A DNA stretch of 64,000 bases from contig NC_134753.1 of the NCBI RefSeq assembly GCF_050436995.1, forward strand, positions 6,696,001-6,760,000, given 5' to 3'. A program made the translations under genes and the position numbers. Of this stretch, positions 53,001-64,000 are shown piece after piece (within the stretch, counting starts at the first letter, position 1; every line of letters starts with the position of its first letter). Source of the DNA: Anticarsia gemmatalis (taxonomy: Eukaryota > Arthropoda > Insecta > Lepidoptera > Erebidae). The notes beneath the pieces were generated by a model, which saw only the letters and a program-made list of their open reading frames with translations, had not been told where the DNA came from and made no database searches.

Positions 53001-53572
53001 TTGCAGTTAAGTAAAATTGAGAGTGTATTGGAACGTATATGTTTTATAAATGATATTATAATGTTGTTGACCCCGTCTTAATACAGACTTTACATTTAAA
53101 AACTATAATTTGTAAATTCTTTCGCAATAATCAGCTAGTTAAAGCTTTAAAATGTATCATATAGAAAAACATTAAGTTTACACCTTGTTCATAACAAAAC
53201 ATGTACAATTTTTAAGTGATATGCTCTATCCATCATGCATTGTATTATAATAGTCAAAAGCTTTTGTCCAGTTGTGGGCGTCGCGATACACGCACGTATT
53301 TATAGTCTGTTATTGATGACGCGCCGTCGACGCACCCATATCGATCTAATATCAATAACCCATCGACAAAAAGCCTCTTCGCTACGTTGAAGGTAATTTT
53401 AATTTCAGTATAAACGGTACCAGGGTGTGGTCAAACCGGTTGCCTTATTCAGTAACGGCACTATTGCTATCCTATCACCTTAGTTCTTTCATTGGAATCA
53501 GTATTTACAAACACGTTTGCTTATTTAGAAATTGGAAGTCAATAACGATTTTAACAATATTCGAGGGGCTTT
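50056..53572. other. Non-coding stretch without recognised features
   Basis: AT-rich, with a short TG run (about 51016-51032). I see no gene. Confidence 0.5.
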
Positions 53573-53722
53573 CAAAATCAAAATCAAAATCAAATCATTT
53601 ATTCATTTAGGTCAAGTGCTGACACTTATGATAGTCAATGATACAGAGAGTGAATTTACCGCCAGTTCGGAAGGTAGGGCCAATGAGAAGAGCTGGCAAG
53701 AAACTCCTGGCCACTCTTTTTA
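53573..53722 (+). repeat. Lepidopteran non-LTR/SINE 3' fragment
   Basis: Tandem AAAATC units lead into AAATCATTTATTCATTTAGG, then GTGAATTTACCGCCAGTTCG, GAAGAGCTGGCAAGAAACTC and CACTCTTTTT. This block order (the ...CCGCCAGTTCGGAA... and ...AAGAAACTC... segments) is a familiar dispersed repeat of Lepidoptera. It is non-coding here. Confidence 0.65.
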
Positions 53723-55115
53723 ATCGCCAAAATGATTTTAACAATATTTATGCTGGTATAAAACATTGATGATGTAAGTAGCTGCTACCTACCAACACTT
53801 TTAACAACTTTCTATCTTTATCTAATTTTTTTACCTATAACACTATCTGAATTGTATAATAAAAGTAAGTTGCAAAAACAACACGTTTTCATACTGTTTG
53901 TTTTTTTATATAATTGGCTATATTGCATATTGCACGTTACGCGCGCTGGTGCACGTGTATAAATAATTTTCGTTGCCCAAGAGGTTAAAATACTAAATAA
54001 CCAGATAGGAAACAGCCAGCAAATAAAGCGAATAACAATACATTTAATCAAACAAATAGCTCCCCAAAGTACACCCGCAAGTCAAAAGCAGACAGCACTT
54101 CACTTGTAGCTCATTCTCATATGCATTCTACATTACTTGTGAATATTTGAACAAACACACCTGAATCAGCTATCTCTATGTCTGTCTCTATGGGTATGCA
54201 AACAAACTCAGTCAGCCGAGACACGGAATAGAAGCCTAAAATAAATAGGCCAGACCACTCGGCTCATATTGTTCGCCACTCGCTAATTATTATTAATGAC
54301 AAAGACGCTTATGAAAATAAGCGACAAAGAAAGTCTCATTCACGATATTTAAACGACGCGTGTATGGATACAATATTAATCAGTGAGGTGGCGAAGTAGA
54401 TTACGTAATTCGTTACGTATACTAATTTTATAAAGAGCTAAACCTTGTTATAGAGTAATCTTTGAAACTACAGAACTGCTATTTCATTAACGAAAAGTAA
54501 AATTTACTTAGCTGTTGTTCTATTCAATAAACTGTCTGACTATCGTAGGATCTCATAGTTTTGAATAACCTAATCTTTTAAAGCCTAATATACTATCAAT
54601 AAATCGGAATGGTTGCGAACCTCTTTACAATATAATAAGATAAACGAACCCCTAACATTGACATGTCAGTTAGACTGTCACCACCGAAAGAGTGAGTAAT
54701 AAGAAACTCAAGTCTTCAAGCGATTTATTATTATTCTGAGAACCCATAATGGTATTATTAGGAGATTTCCCGGTATTTCCTTGAACTTCGTGATAGTGAT
54801 TCATATTAAATCAACCAATACTTTCGGAGAATTCCGCGTAAACAGTCTTTATGTTCAATAAAAAATAAATAATCAATTTAAAGGTGCGCTTACACGTGTA
54901 TAATGGAACAGATTATGATGATGCACAGCTAAACTGCTTTATAACTATTTATACTTTTTTTTATTAAATATTAATAATGCCATTGTGCAAACTCAACAGA
55001 ATCAATGTGTTCTAAAGTGCTATATGGTTTTGAGCGATAATTTGAAACACAATGATAATTAATCTACGCTTCAGTATCAACACTAGATACTTTATAGATA
55101 TCCGTTTATCTATCA

Positions 55116-55575
55116 CTAGCTGACCCGCGCAACTTCGCTTGCGTCACATGAGAGAGAATGGGTTACAATTTTCCACGTTTTTGTAACACATTACTGTTAC
55201 TCTGCTCCTATTGGTCGTAGCGTGATGATATAAAATATGCTTTTCTTTCACGAAAAATATTCTCAAAATTATTTATATCTCATAGTATAACGAAGTCGCG
55301 CCAAGGCATATTCGCCATTAAAACAGTTGCCATGACAACGGAATTTTGTTAATTACAATGTCATTAAAATATTGACTATTCGGGACTTCGTTCGCCACCT
55401 GAATTTTCCCGGGAAACGCGTCATTTTCTCGGGGTAAAAAGTAGCCTATGTCCTTTCTCGGGTATCAAAATATCCCCATACCAAATTTCATGCAAATTGG
55501 ATCAGTAGTTTAGGCGTGATTGAGTAGCAGACAGACAGACAGAGTTACTTTCGCATTTATAATATTAGTATGGAT
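55116..55575 (+). repeat. RTE-like non-LTR 3' region, longest copy
   Basis: Starts CTAGCTGACCCGCGCAACTT, passes through GTAGCCTATGTCCTTTCTCG, CCAAATTTCATGCAAATTGG, TTTAGGCGTGATTGAGTAG and a short CAGA run, and ends TTATAATATTAGTATGGAT. It is the longest copy of this family in the window (460 bp) and contains a middle part missing from the copies at 11.1 and 29.6 kb. Confidence 0.72.
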
Positions 55576-55595
55576 TGCCTCCTGTCAAACCAGTT

Positions 55596-55612
55596 TTATA
55601 TATATATATATA
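55596..55612. repeat. TA microsatellite
   Basis: About eight TA units next to a T-rich run just after the RTE-like fragment. Confidence 0.7.
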
Positions 55613-56053
55613 CATTTTTTTTTATTATTTAATCTTTGTAAATGATTTTTGTATTTAAATGCAATCAAAACGGGATTTATTAGTATGTTATTACAAACGC
55701 TTAACTGAAAAATAAACCTGAAATTGATAAGCAAGCTACTAACCATTAACGACATTATACGTAATAACTGAAGGGGTGATATTCAAGCATACTTGCTATT
55801 ACTCGCAATATTACCAGTACTAAGGTCAAGGGTAATAGATGCGGCCAAAAAAACTAATCTCCGAATAGTATTAATACCAGACATTTTCTACTTTAATGTT
55901 CTAAGAGTCGATGTTTCGAATCAAATTCACAGCCATTTCATTAAATGAGTTTTACTTTACCTAAGTGTATGTAATACTATTTATTTGGCATAACTATTGA
56001 GATGGTGTATAACTGTATATACTTCATAGTACAGTATAAACATAAAGAAATGT

Positions 56054-56213
56054 AGCTCGATTCTCTACAGCCGGTACTATCGAGAATCGAGAATTTTATA
56101 TTTAACATGTACTGAAAAATAGTTCCTGCGGCATCCGTTAGAGGCGCTGTTCAGATTTTCATACATATTTTCTCAATAGCTAGCGGGAAGTCGACACTAG
56201 TACTAGTACTACT
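56054..56213. mobile_element. Copy of the ATCGA-rich foldback family
   Basis: Contains AGCTCGATTCTCTACAGCCG, AAAAATAGTTCCTGCGGC, GTTAGAGGCGCTG and CAGATTTTCATACATATTTT, the same blocks in the same order as at 5.1 and 26.4 kb. It ends in CTAGTACTAGTACTACTAG, a locally repetitive stretch. Confidence 0.62.
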
Positions 56214-56854
56214 AGAGATAAGCAGATAATTAATCGCTCTACTATGCAATTTAAAAAAGTCATGGTATCATAATATTTTCTGAAGATTTCATTTCAAAAT
56301 TAATATTTGAAAAAGAAACATTTACATAACATTAAGTCTATCAAACTATGATTAAACTTATAAATACTCATTAATATCTAATACTTACGTAAGTCTTAAA
56401 GCATTAACAAAGATTTTATACTACAAATGTTATTATAATTTAGATGAATCTTCGCTGAAAACTTATAATACCAATCTAGATCACTCGAGACCAATTAATA
56501 TTGAGTAATCCTTTTAACGTGAACAAATAGGAGCAAATAATCTGATCTGCCATCGAACTATAATTGGCATCTTATTACCAGTGAATGAACAAAGTACCTG
56601 TGAACATAATTCATTATATTACACACCCCTATGACGGGTAATAAATTGATTGGACATTTAATATTGCTAGTCGGGTTTAGTCTACAAAGATAATGGTTTC
56701 TCTTTGAAACATGACGTCATCGCCAGATTCTATGAAACCATTTTCATAATATCTAAAGGCGAATAGTGTTATGAATAAAGGAATATTGTGGGCAACAAAA
56801 GAGGTACTGAGAAGTTAATACTTTTCTAGGTACTTATATAAAAATATAGAAAAG

Positions 56855-56979
56855 TAGCACGATTCTCTTATACTATTAATGATTGACAACCGATTAGTTT
56901 CCCACCAACTTTGTATAAAATATGACCAGCGCCTCTAGCGGGCGCCGTAGGAACTAGTTTTGTCGATACTCGATACTCC
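56855..56979. mobile_element. Short copy of the ATCGA-rich foldback family
   Basis: Has AGCACGATTCTCTTATACTA, TTTGTATAAAATATGACCAG, CGCCTCTAGCGGGCGCCGTA and TCGATACTCGATACTCC. It is in the opposite block order to the copy 640 bp upstream, consistent with an inverted insertion or with the palindromic nature of the family. Confidence 0.55.
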
Positions 56980-59900
56980 ATTAATACTTGATTCCGATTG
57001 TAGATAATCTCGTTACTGCAAAAATAACAAAGTAAGGGTATGGAAACAGACTATAATTAACTAGTACCGTAATGTCATACTAGCGTTAAAAAAATTTTTA
57101 AAACGACATTTATTAATAATTCTGAGTGGATAAGTTCCCAGCGTGTACACAGAAACTAATCAATATAGATTGTTTTAGTGGAAATCCTCACTATTGAAAA
57201 GCTAAAAATAGTCGCCAATAACGTGAACAGAATCTACTTTCTACAAAGTCATTTATTACAAAACTTGTTTTAAAGCTATCATCAAAGATCAAAATAGTGC
57301 TTCATATTTCATTGAAGATAGTACCGCAATTTAAAAAAAGTGAAGTAGTGTAAATCCAAGTTTCGGGCCTGCTGCCAACTTTATTCGCATTGCAGAAAGA
57401 TGAACTATAACATTGTAATACTACAAGATATAGAAATGAACCGAAAAGTGAACATCGCTCTTCACTTTATCCCGTTTTACGAATACTTAATTATGACACT
57501 ACAGACTTTTTAAATTACCTAAAATAATTCTTTATGTTATTTTTGCTTGTTTGATGAATAGTTCTCATTAAAATATTTCAAGAATCGTAAGACTCTCCGT
57601 ACTCAAATATAAGTTCTAGAGACTAATTAATTTGATAGTTGTTCCAACGTGTTTATTTAGCAGTCAAATTGGTCCGACTTAGAAATACCTATTGAAAGAA
57701 AAAAAGTTAAGTAAATGGATATGCCTAATAAATAAATGCCTTATTTTTCAGATAAATTCAAAATTAGAACGAAATTTTTATGAGTTTTTTAACGTAATCA
57801 AAATGGGGCAATTTTATAGACAGCGGTGTGACAAGTTCCTTATAAATTGGACCCTAAGTATATTCATGTCGCGAACAAGAACCAACACATTAAAACCTTT
57901 GTCAATCCTAAAAATAAGAAGTTTGGATGACGCGCGGAATTAATATATAAGTTGGGTATAAACCCGTGTTGTGGTATTTTTATAAAAGAACAAGTACCTT
58001 TAACCTTTACCAACAATTTGTCACCGTACACGTTGTCATAACGTAAGCACATCATTATTTTCGGCTTACCTTAAAAATCCACATTTACAATAATGAAGGT
58101 TTACTTTAGAACGTACATGAGGCTTTATTAGATTGAGCAGTAAAGTGAGTACATAATTCTAGTTAATTGACAACACAGCATTGATGTTTATTGAACGCTA
58201 TTTTCTTATAATACTGGTGATATACTAATCAAAAGCACATTTGATTTAAATACCTAAATGGTACAAATATATTTAAAAAGAGATGTATTGATAAAATAAG
58301 AAAAATAGTAGCGTCATTCAAACCTTTATAAAACTGAAAATATGCAGTACCGGAATTGTACCGATATGTTAATCGCATTACTATACGGATTAAGCATTTT
58401 AAATGCACACCGAACCACGCTGTGGGCAGCACGGGGATTCGTAGATTACATCACTATAAACTATCCACAATATTGAGAATAGAACATAAAGTTTCAACTA
58501 AGTTTACTCTACATACTAAGACTAGAAAACCTGGGATGTTGTTTAAGATGCCCAAGGGTACACAAGTTCTGTACAAGCAACTCTGCTGCCAGTATGTGGG
58601 TCAATACGTACCAGTAAAATGTGGAGCCCTGTCACACACACGAGCATGTCACCCCGACGAGAATCCATCTTCCACTTGACGTAAATTCCAATCCCCCTGT
58701 CATTTACAAGTTTTCTCGGAGACAATTTAAAGATTATCCTAATCAGTTAATGTCTTTCCCCTTTAGCTATATGGCTTTGTAACAAACATCAACTCATAAT
58801 TCCAAAGATAATTTTATATTCAGTAAAGCAAGTCTATGAGATTGAACCAATTAGTATTACACCAATTTCCACGTAACATTGTTTGACAGAGGAATTATAA
58901 TTACAACTGAAAACCTTCCGCGAAATGTCCTTAAGAAATTTCAAATTACATCACACAACTTTACCTTAAAGTCGGCAGACTAAATCAATAAGTTTAATTT
59001 CTGTTTCAAAGTTATATTCTTCAATTTCTGAAATTGTGAATAATTACAGCGAGGTCCCGACTCTCCTCTTTAACAACTTTACAAACGTGACCGGTTTACA
59101 AGGTTACATTGTTAGTAAGACTTTATTGCTTACGACATAGTCATCTACTCTCGATATCTTTAATGATGTATGTAAGTACTTGCGTCCTATCGCAGCCTTC
59201 ATTTATTTTAACTTCGCCTACAATATTATACAATAAAGTTTTTAGGTGTTTGATTGATTCTCCTAAATCAAGATAAAAAAGAAATTAATGTTGTCTTCAT
59301 AAAATTCGCTTTAAAAATAAATGAATGTTACAATACACATCGATAATATCTAGTTTGATTTCAAAATGTTCTGTGTAAATTGAAGTTATACTGGTGACTA
59401 GCCGAGCTCCACATCGCCACAGCTTGACATAGAACTCCCCGTAGACAAACGTTCAACAAACCATACAATGCGGAAAGTGATTGAGTCTGAGCACCACACT
59501 TGCACTTCCAGATTTATTGAAAACAATGCTACACGGAAATAAAGAAAAAAAACAATGAATTCTCGAAATTTGTTTTATTATTCTATTTCTCATTCACGTC
59601 ATTCATTCATTGACCATCTGCCATCAAAAATTGATGGTTGGATAGCTTATACCAATAAAAAAATAGGGTTACGATACTCGTACTTTTAAGTAACAACATG
59701 TATGCAGTTACGAAAATTCTTAATATAGACCAAAAATAGACCGCAAGAAATGTATTGCTTGAGTCCTCTAAGCTAAAATAGCAATCAATACAGCTTCGTA
59801 AACGCAACTGATCTAATCTATTACTAACTCATAATATATATCTTCCAAACAATAGAATTCAGCGAAATAATAATCCCCAAACGTTCTCAGATTAAGAAAA

Positions 59901-62900
59901 TCTGACTAGCAAGCAATCTCGTATGATACAGCTTGATATAAATTTTCGAATCCATTATGTTGGAACAATGTGAGAGATTCACGAGTTTGTGGATGAATGC
60001 GTGTGTGGCTTGAACTTATTAACACAGTTGATTGCCGTGGCAAATTGGATGGGGACTTGCATGCGCCGCCAATACGGCTAATGATACTCGCATCAACGTC
60101 CTGTGTGCTCTGTACATACAAGTTTAAACTAGACCGGACAGTTATGTGTTGATCGTTACTGCAAGATATTGAACTATAAGCCACAACTTGTTTGTGAGAC
60201 ACACGTGCGTCACGTACTACGTAACGAACAGAGTTATTGAAACTTGTGAGTTTGAAAGCTTCAAAGCTGTGATGAACTTGAAGATTGAAACTTTGAATAT
60301 AATCAGAATGAGGTATCTGTTCGTGTGATTCAGTTAGATTTGAATCAAATTTAATATAGTTTGTTTTTATTCTATGTGACTATAGATAGGTATATATAGT
60401 AGGCATTGTTGTGGTCACAAGATAGCATTATGTGTGCAAACACCGGATCTATTGTATTGTCACTAAGTCGGAAGCCGTGCTAACACGCTCAGATTGTACT
60501 CTTGACAGGACATTGACTCGATAACGCACTCGACATACATACCTACATACAATAATATATATTAGCTGTAGGTACTGCACTCATTACACAGGTATCTAAG
60601 AAAATTTTTTTTACTACCATAGAGTTTCAGCTAAATAATCTTTGGTAATGGTCTACTGGCCGTTAAGAATATCTATCGTAAATAATTTGTTATGGCTTAT
60701 TATGGTTATAAGAGTCTTGGTTAAAGCCTATACACACGATAACTAAACATTAAGGCAAGATACTGTAAATTGTTTTATTTTTTATTGTCTCTACATATTT
60801 TTTGAGTAAATTTTACAACCATTACATATTTGTTTTTCATTATCAGTAACTTTTTTGTACTTACTAATGTATAACAACAAAAGGACTTTCTCTGGTGTAT
60901 AACCCAATGAAAACATTATATACGAAGTTTTTCTGAGAATATTTTTTTAATAAGCTTTATTATACATAGTAAAAATACCAAACAATATAATTACGCAGAC
61001 CTTTTATAACAAAAAAACAACAAAACCAAAACCATACCTACATGATAGAAATACTAACTGCGATCTAAAACCACGACACAAAAATCTTGTATTTCTGAAA
61101 ATATTCAATTTATTTATTAAGTGCCAGTGAAATAAAATATTTTATCGAGCGAGTATTATTTTATTAAGTTCATAAAATTTTCTGCTGCTCAGACCGCGGT
61201 TTAGTTGCTCTTATTTCAACGAATGGCTGTTATTCGTTGAGGTACTATTTCTTTGTTTTATGATGTTAGCAAAATTATATAATCAATAAACGGTCAAACT
61301 GTACCTAATTTATATTGTTTATACTAAATAAACACGCAGCCGTAAGTGAATATGTAATATCATCCGTAGGTAACACTAGAACTAGTTACTAGGCTAACGT
61401 TTGTACCCAATTTCAATAAAGACAACCGCAAATCGATGATTTGGTGGGACTGCGGCTACTGTAGACAATTATTGGGAATCCTAACAATTACCTAGGCTTT
61501 GTAGGGTTATTACGTTAACGAATTCAATGTAAAATTGTAGCCTACGAAAAGAACTCTCATTCAAAAAGCATTCAACGTTATTTTCTTATATTCAATTAAG
61601 CCCCGAGTTCCCGACATTCAAAAGAAAAATAATTTGAAAAAGATTCCATCTACATTAATTCTACTTACTTCGAATCAGTATGTAAGATGAAAATATCATT
61701 TGTCAAATCCCTTCAGAAACTTACCTCCAGTAACTTCTTATAAATCTGAAATATGTTTTCCATATAACATAAATTATCTCCTTAAGCGTAAAATGAAAGA
61801 AGCTAGAGCATAAAATATGTCGTAAAACATGATTCACATGTATTATGTTGGTACTTATTACCAGAGCAGATATTATGTTGTATTTTACGAGGCGTAAAAT
61901 GAACTGTTACAAAAGTATTCACACGTGCACGAGACATTGGTGACATTTTATAATACCTTGTAAACCTTACCGACTAGTTTTAATATACTGTTCCTTCAAG
62001 CAATTTTATGTAACGTAACATTTACATTGTTAAGAAAATTATGAATAGGTAATAACTGTTCTTTGACGTCTCAAAAAAGAACGTCGACTTTTGACAAAGC
62101 AATAATTAGTAAGAGTATCGCCACATGTTTGCGTGTGGCATGTAATGGGTTAACTGGCCTGTTACAGACGTCATTACCAACAAAGGGTTAACGTAGTCAA
62201 TTAGCCATCGAAAACACCGCGGCGTGACATTTAGAGGCGCTGGGTGGGACTCTATTTGTCATTAATTTAGGGAATGAGGTGACAGGAACACGGGCGCGGT
62301 TTGCGAACAAATTAATACTACTGTTATGGCAACGTGCTGAACCAGTAATCTACCTATGAGTGTGATATTAATCACATTATAATACATGTTCGACTATGGA
62401 CAGCATGTTTCAGCATGTCTACCAGGTATATACTTCAGGCGTATACTTCAACTTTAAATATTAACTCATAATTGCGAATTTGCAATACAATAAAGTCGCG
62501 TGTGACACTGAACAGTACTTTGAAAGAATTAGTTTATTAAATACACACTAGGGGCGCTGAACAACTTTCTATTAAAATGCTTTCGATACTTATTACACCG
62601 TTGTAGGTTACATAAATTCTATCATGTTAAAACAAATTACAGATGTTGTAAAATTATTCCAAAATGCAATTGAATTTTCAACGTATCACTGTAATTTAAT
62701 AAAACTATTCGAGTTCATTTATTTAATTGGCTTATTTAGTCTGGCACCACAAAAACGTATTTGTCTTGGTGTCTGGTTAATTAAAACTATTTCGGTTATA
62801 TTGTTAACAACTGTCACAAAAATAACTATTCATAGAATTTAATTATTCTGTTTTAAAGTTTGTTTAGATATAAACTTTGCGAATGTCTAAAATAAGTTCT

Positions 62901-64000
62901 GAGTTCCAGTCGAAATGCCGCTATGTGATGTACATATTTCTAAAATCTTAGATATAGTAATGCAAAATTTATATGCATATTGCATACCTACCCTTTTGGA
63001 GGATAATAATAATATGAGTCCGATTTTATGCTACCAATCTTTTCGTTACTCTTGAAAAGAATACAGGTTTCATAAAATATAGGTAGATACGTGCTATTCG
63101 TTTAAAACATAGAGATATGAAGTAAACAAACCTCAATAGTTATTCATGAAAATAGTCGACTGATGTTTCATGGTTTGTCAAACTGCAACTATCTATGCCA
63201 TAAAATATTTTTTGTGAGCGCTTTGATATTTTTTATATACGCTTCGGTCCACCGTGTAACAAAATATTGTATAAAAGTTTGTTGATTTATTTTATTTTGG
63301 TACCAACGATAATACATAAGGCTCGGTATTGCAGCGGTATGGCGCAAATTAATAATGGGTCTTGCAGTACAAGCGAACTATTAATAAATGGTTAATATGT
63401 GCACATAAACTAACAACGTTCGTATCTTATTCGATTTTATTTTTGACCTAAGCCTCTACCTATTTAAAAAAATATATATTAATTCGTTTACATAGACATT
63501 TCACAATGGACTTGAATTAATAAAGTCCTCAATCAAGGGCATGAACTCTGTAATCTAATATCAATAGCCGCAACTCAATCCTACAAAACAGTGAACACAA
63601 ACGTGTAACAATTCCACCTCGTATAAACAAGGATAGAGCATTACGTATGTATTGTGGAAATCACTCACAAACATTAATTAGCAAATTGAACCAAAATCAG
63701 TTGACAATTTATCATGCGGAATTTCAGACCACAATTGCAATTGCATCCGGGCGGCAAGTAAATAAAAGCCCACGATTTCCGCCACCAAAACTGCACACAG
63801 AGGGATGCGTTTTGGCACAAATTTTGCATAATAACCTTTGTGATGTTGGCTGCAGGGCGTGAAACTGCGAAATGCCGACGTATACTGCAACATACGCGTA
63901 TATTTAATGTTATTTTATACCTTTAACTCTCTTACACAACCAGCTATTGTCTTTTTTGTGTCGCACTTTTTAAATTGGAACAAAAATGTAGTGCATACTT
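56980..64000. other. Non-coding stretch without recognised gene
   Basis: AT-rich. The 107-codon open frame at 58356-58679 (plus) resembles no family I know and has ordinary composition. A short segment on the minus strand near 61725 has splice-like borders (see findings). No repeat could be named with confidence. A somewhat GC-richer patch at 62210-62320 is unassigned. Confidence 0.5.

Noticed and set aside
58060..58080. Strong donor-like TAAG|GTAAGC on the minus strand
   Set aside because: No convincing acceptor or open frame upstream; isolated donor matches are expected by chance.
58356..58725. 107-codon plus frame and overlapping 60-codon minus frame; the minus strand also has an AG...GTACGT pair (about 85 nt)
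   Set aside because: No family resemblance, and the splice sites are weak (poor pyrimidine tract).

Overview
The window looks like nuclear DNA from an insect, most probably a moth or butterfly (Lepidoptera). It is strongly AT-rich and almost entirely non-coding. It has one spliced gene with canonical GT-AG junctions. It also carries several interspersed repeat types typical of lepidopteran genomes: an RTE-like 3' end running from CTAGCTGACCCGCGC to TATAATATTAGTAT(A/G)GAT, a LINE 3' end containing GGGAGGAGACCC, and others. These repeat calls rest on recall of familiar sequences, not on a search. There are no bacterial-type operons, CRISPR arrays, rRNA genes or convincing tRNA genes.

The only gene I can support is the 5' part of a TMTC gene (transmembrane and TPR-repeat O-mannosyltransferase, GT-C fold), on the minus strand. 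Coding exon 1 is 38173-38261 and coding exon 2 is 30695-31502. They join in frame and encode the first 299 residues: first membrane helix, the YDD acidic motif of the first luminal loop, the NDFWGT and GSHGSYRPLC blocks, and HPIHTEAVAG/VGRAD. The DUF1736 region and the C-terminal TPR repeats are not in the window. They should lie beyond position 1, which makes the second intron at least 30.7 kb. TMTC proteins act in the ER on cadherin-type domains (family knowledge).

Layout: 1-30694 is presumed intron 2, with a 492-bp snapback MITE (1634-2125), a nested foldback locus (5051-5585), an SINE, LINE/RTE fragments and otherwise unassigned AT-rich DNA. 30695-31502 is exon 2. 31503-38172 is intron 1, which holds a GC-rich 102-nt block with splice signals and an open, in-frame reading that could be a cassette exon (32914-33015). 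38173-38302 is exon 1 plus a short 5' leader. 38303-64000 is upstream DNA. It contains two non-coding candidate leader exons on the gene's strand (45058-45372, GC-rich with an initiator-like site, and 49966-50055, with a good acceptor and two good donors), plus more repeats.

I did not find a clearly new biological system. The most testable novelties are the possible cassette exon inserted right after the catalytic-loop acidic pair, the roughly 90-residue hydrophilic insert in exon 2, the candidate distal leader exons, and the layered foldback elements.
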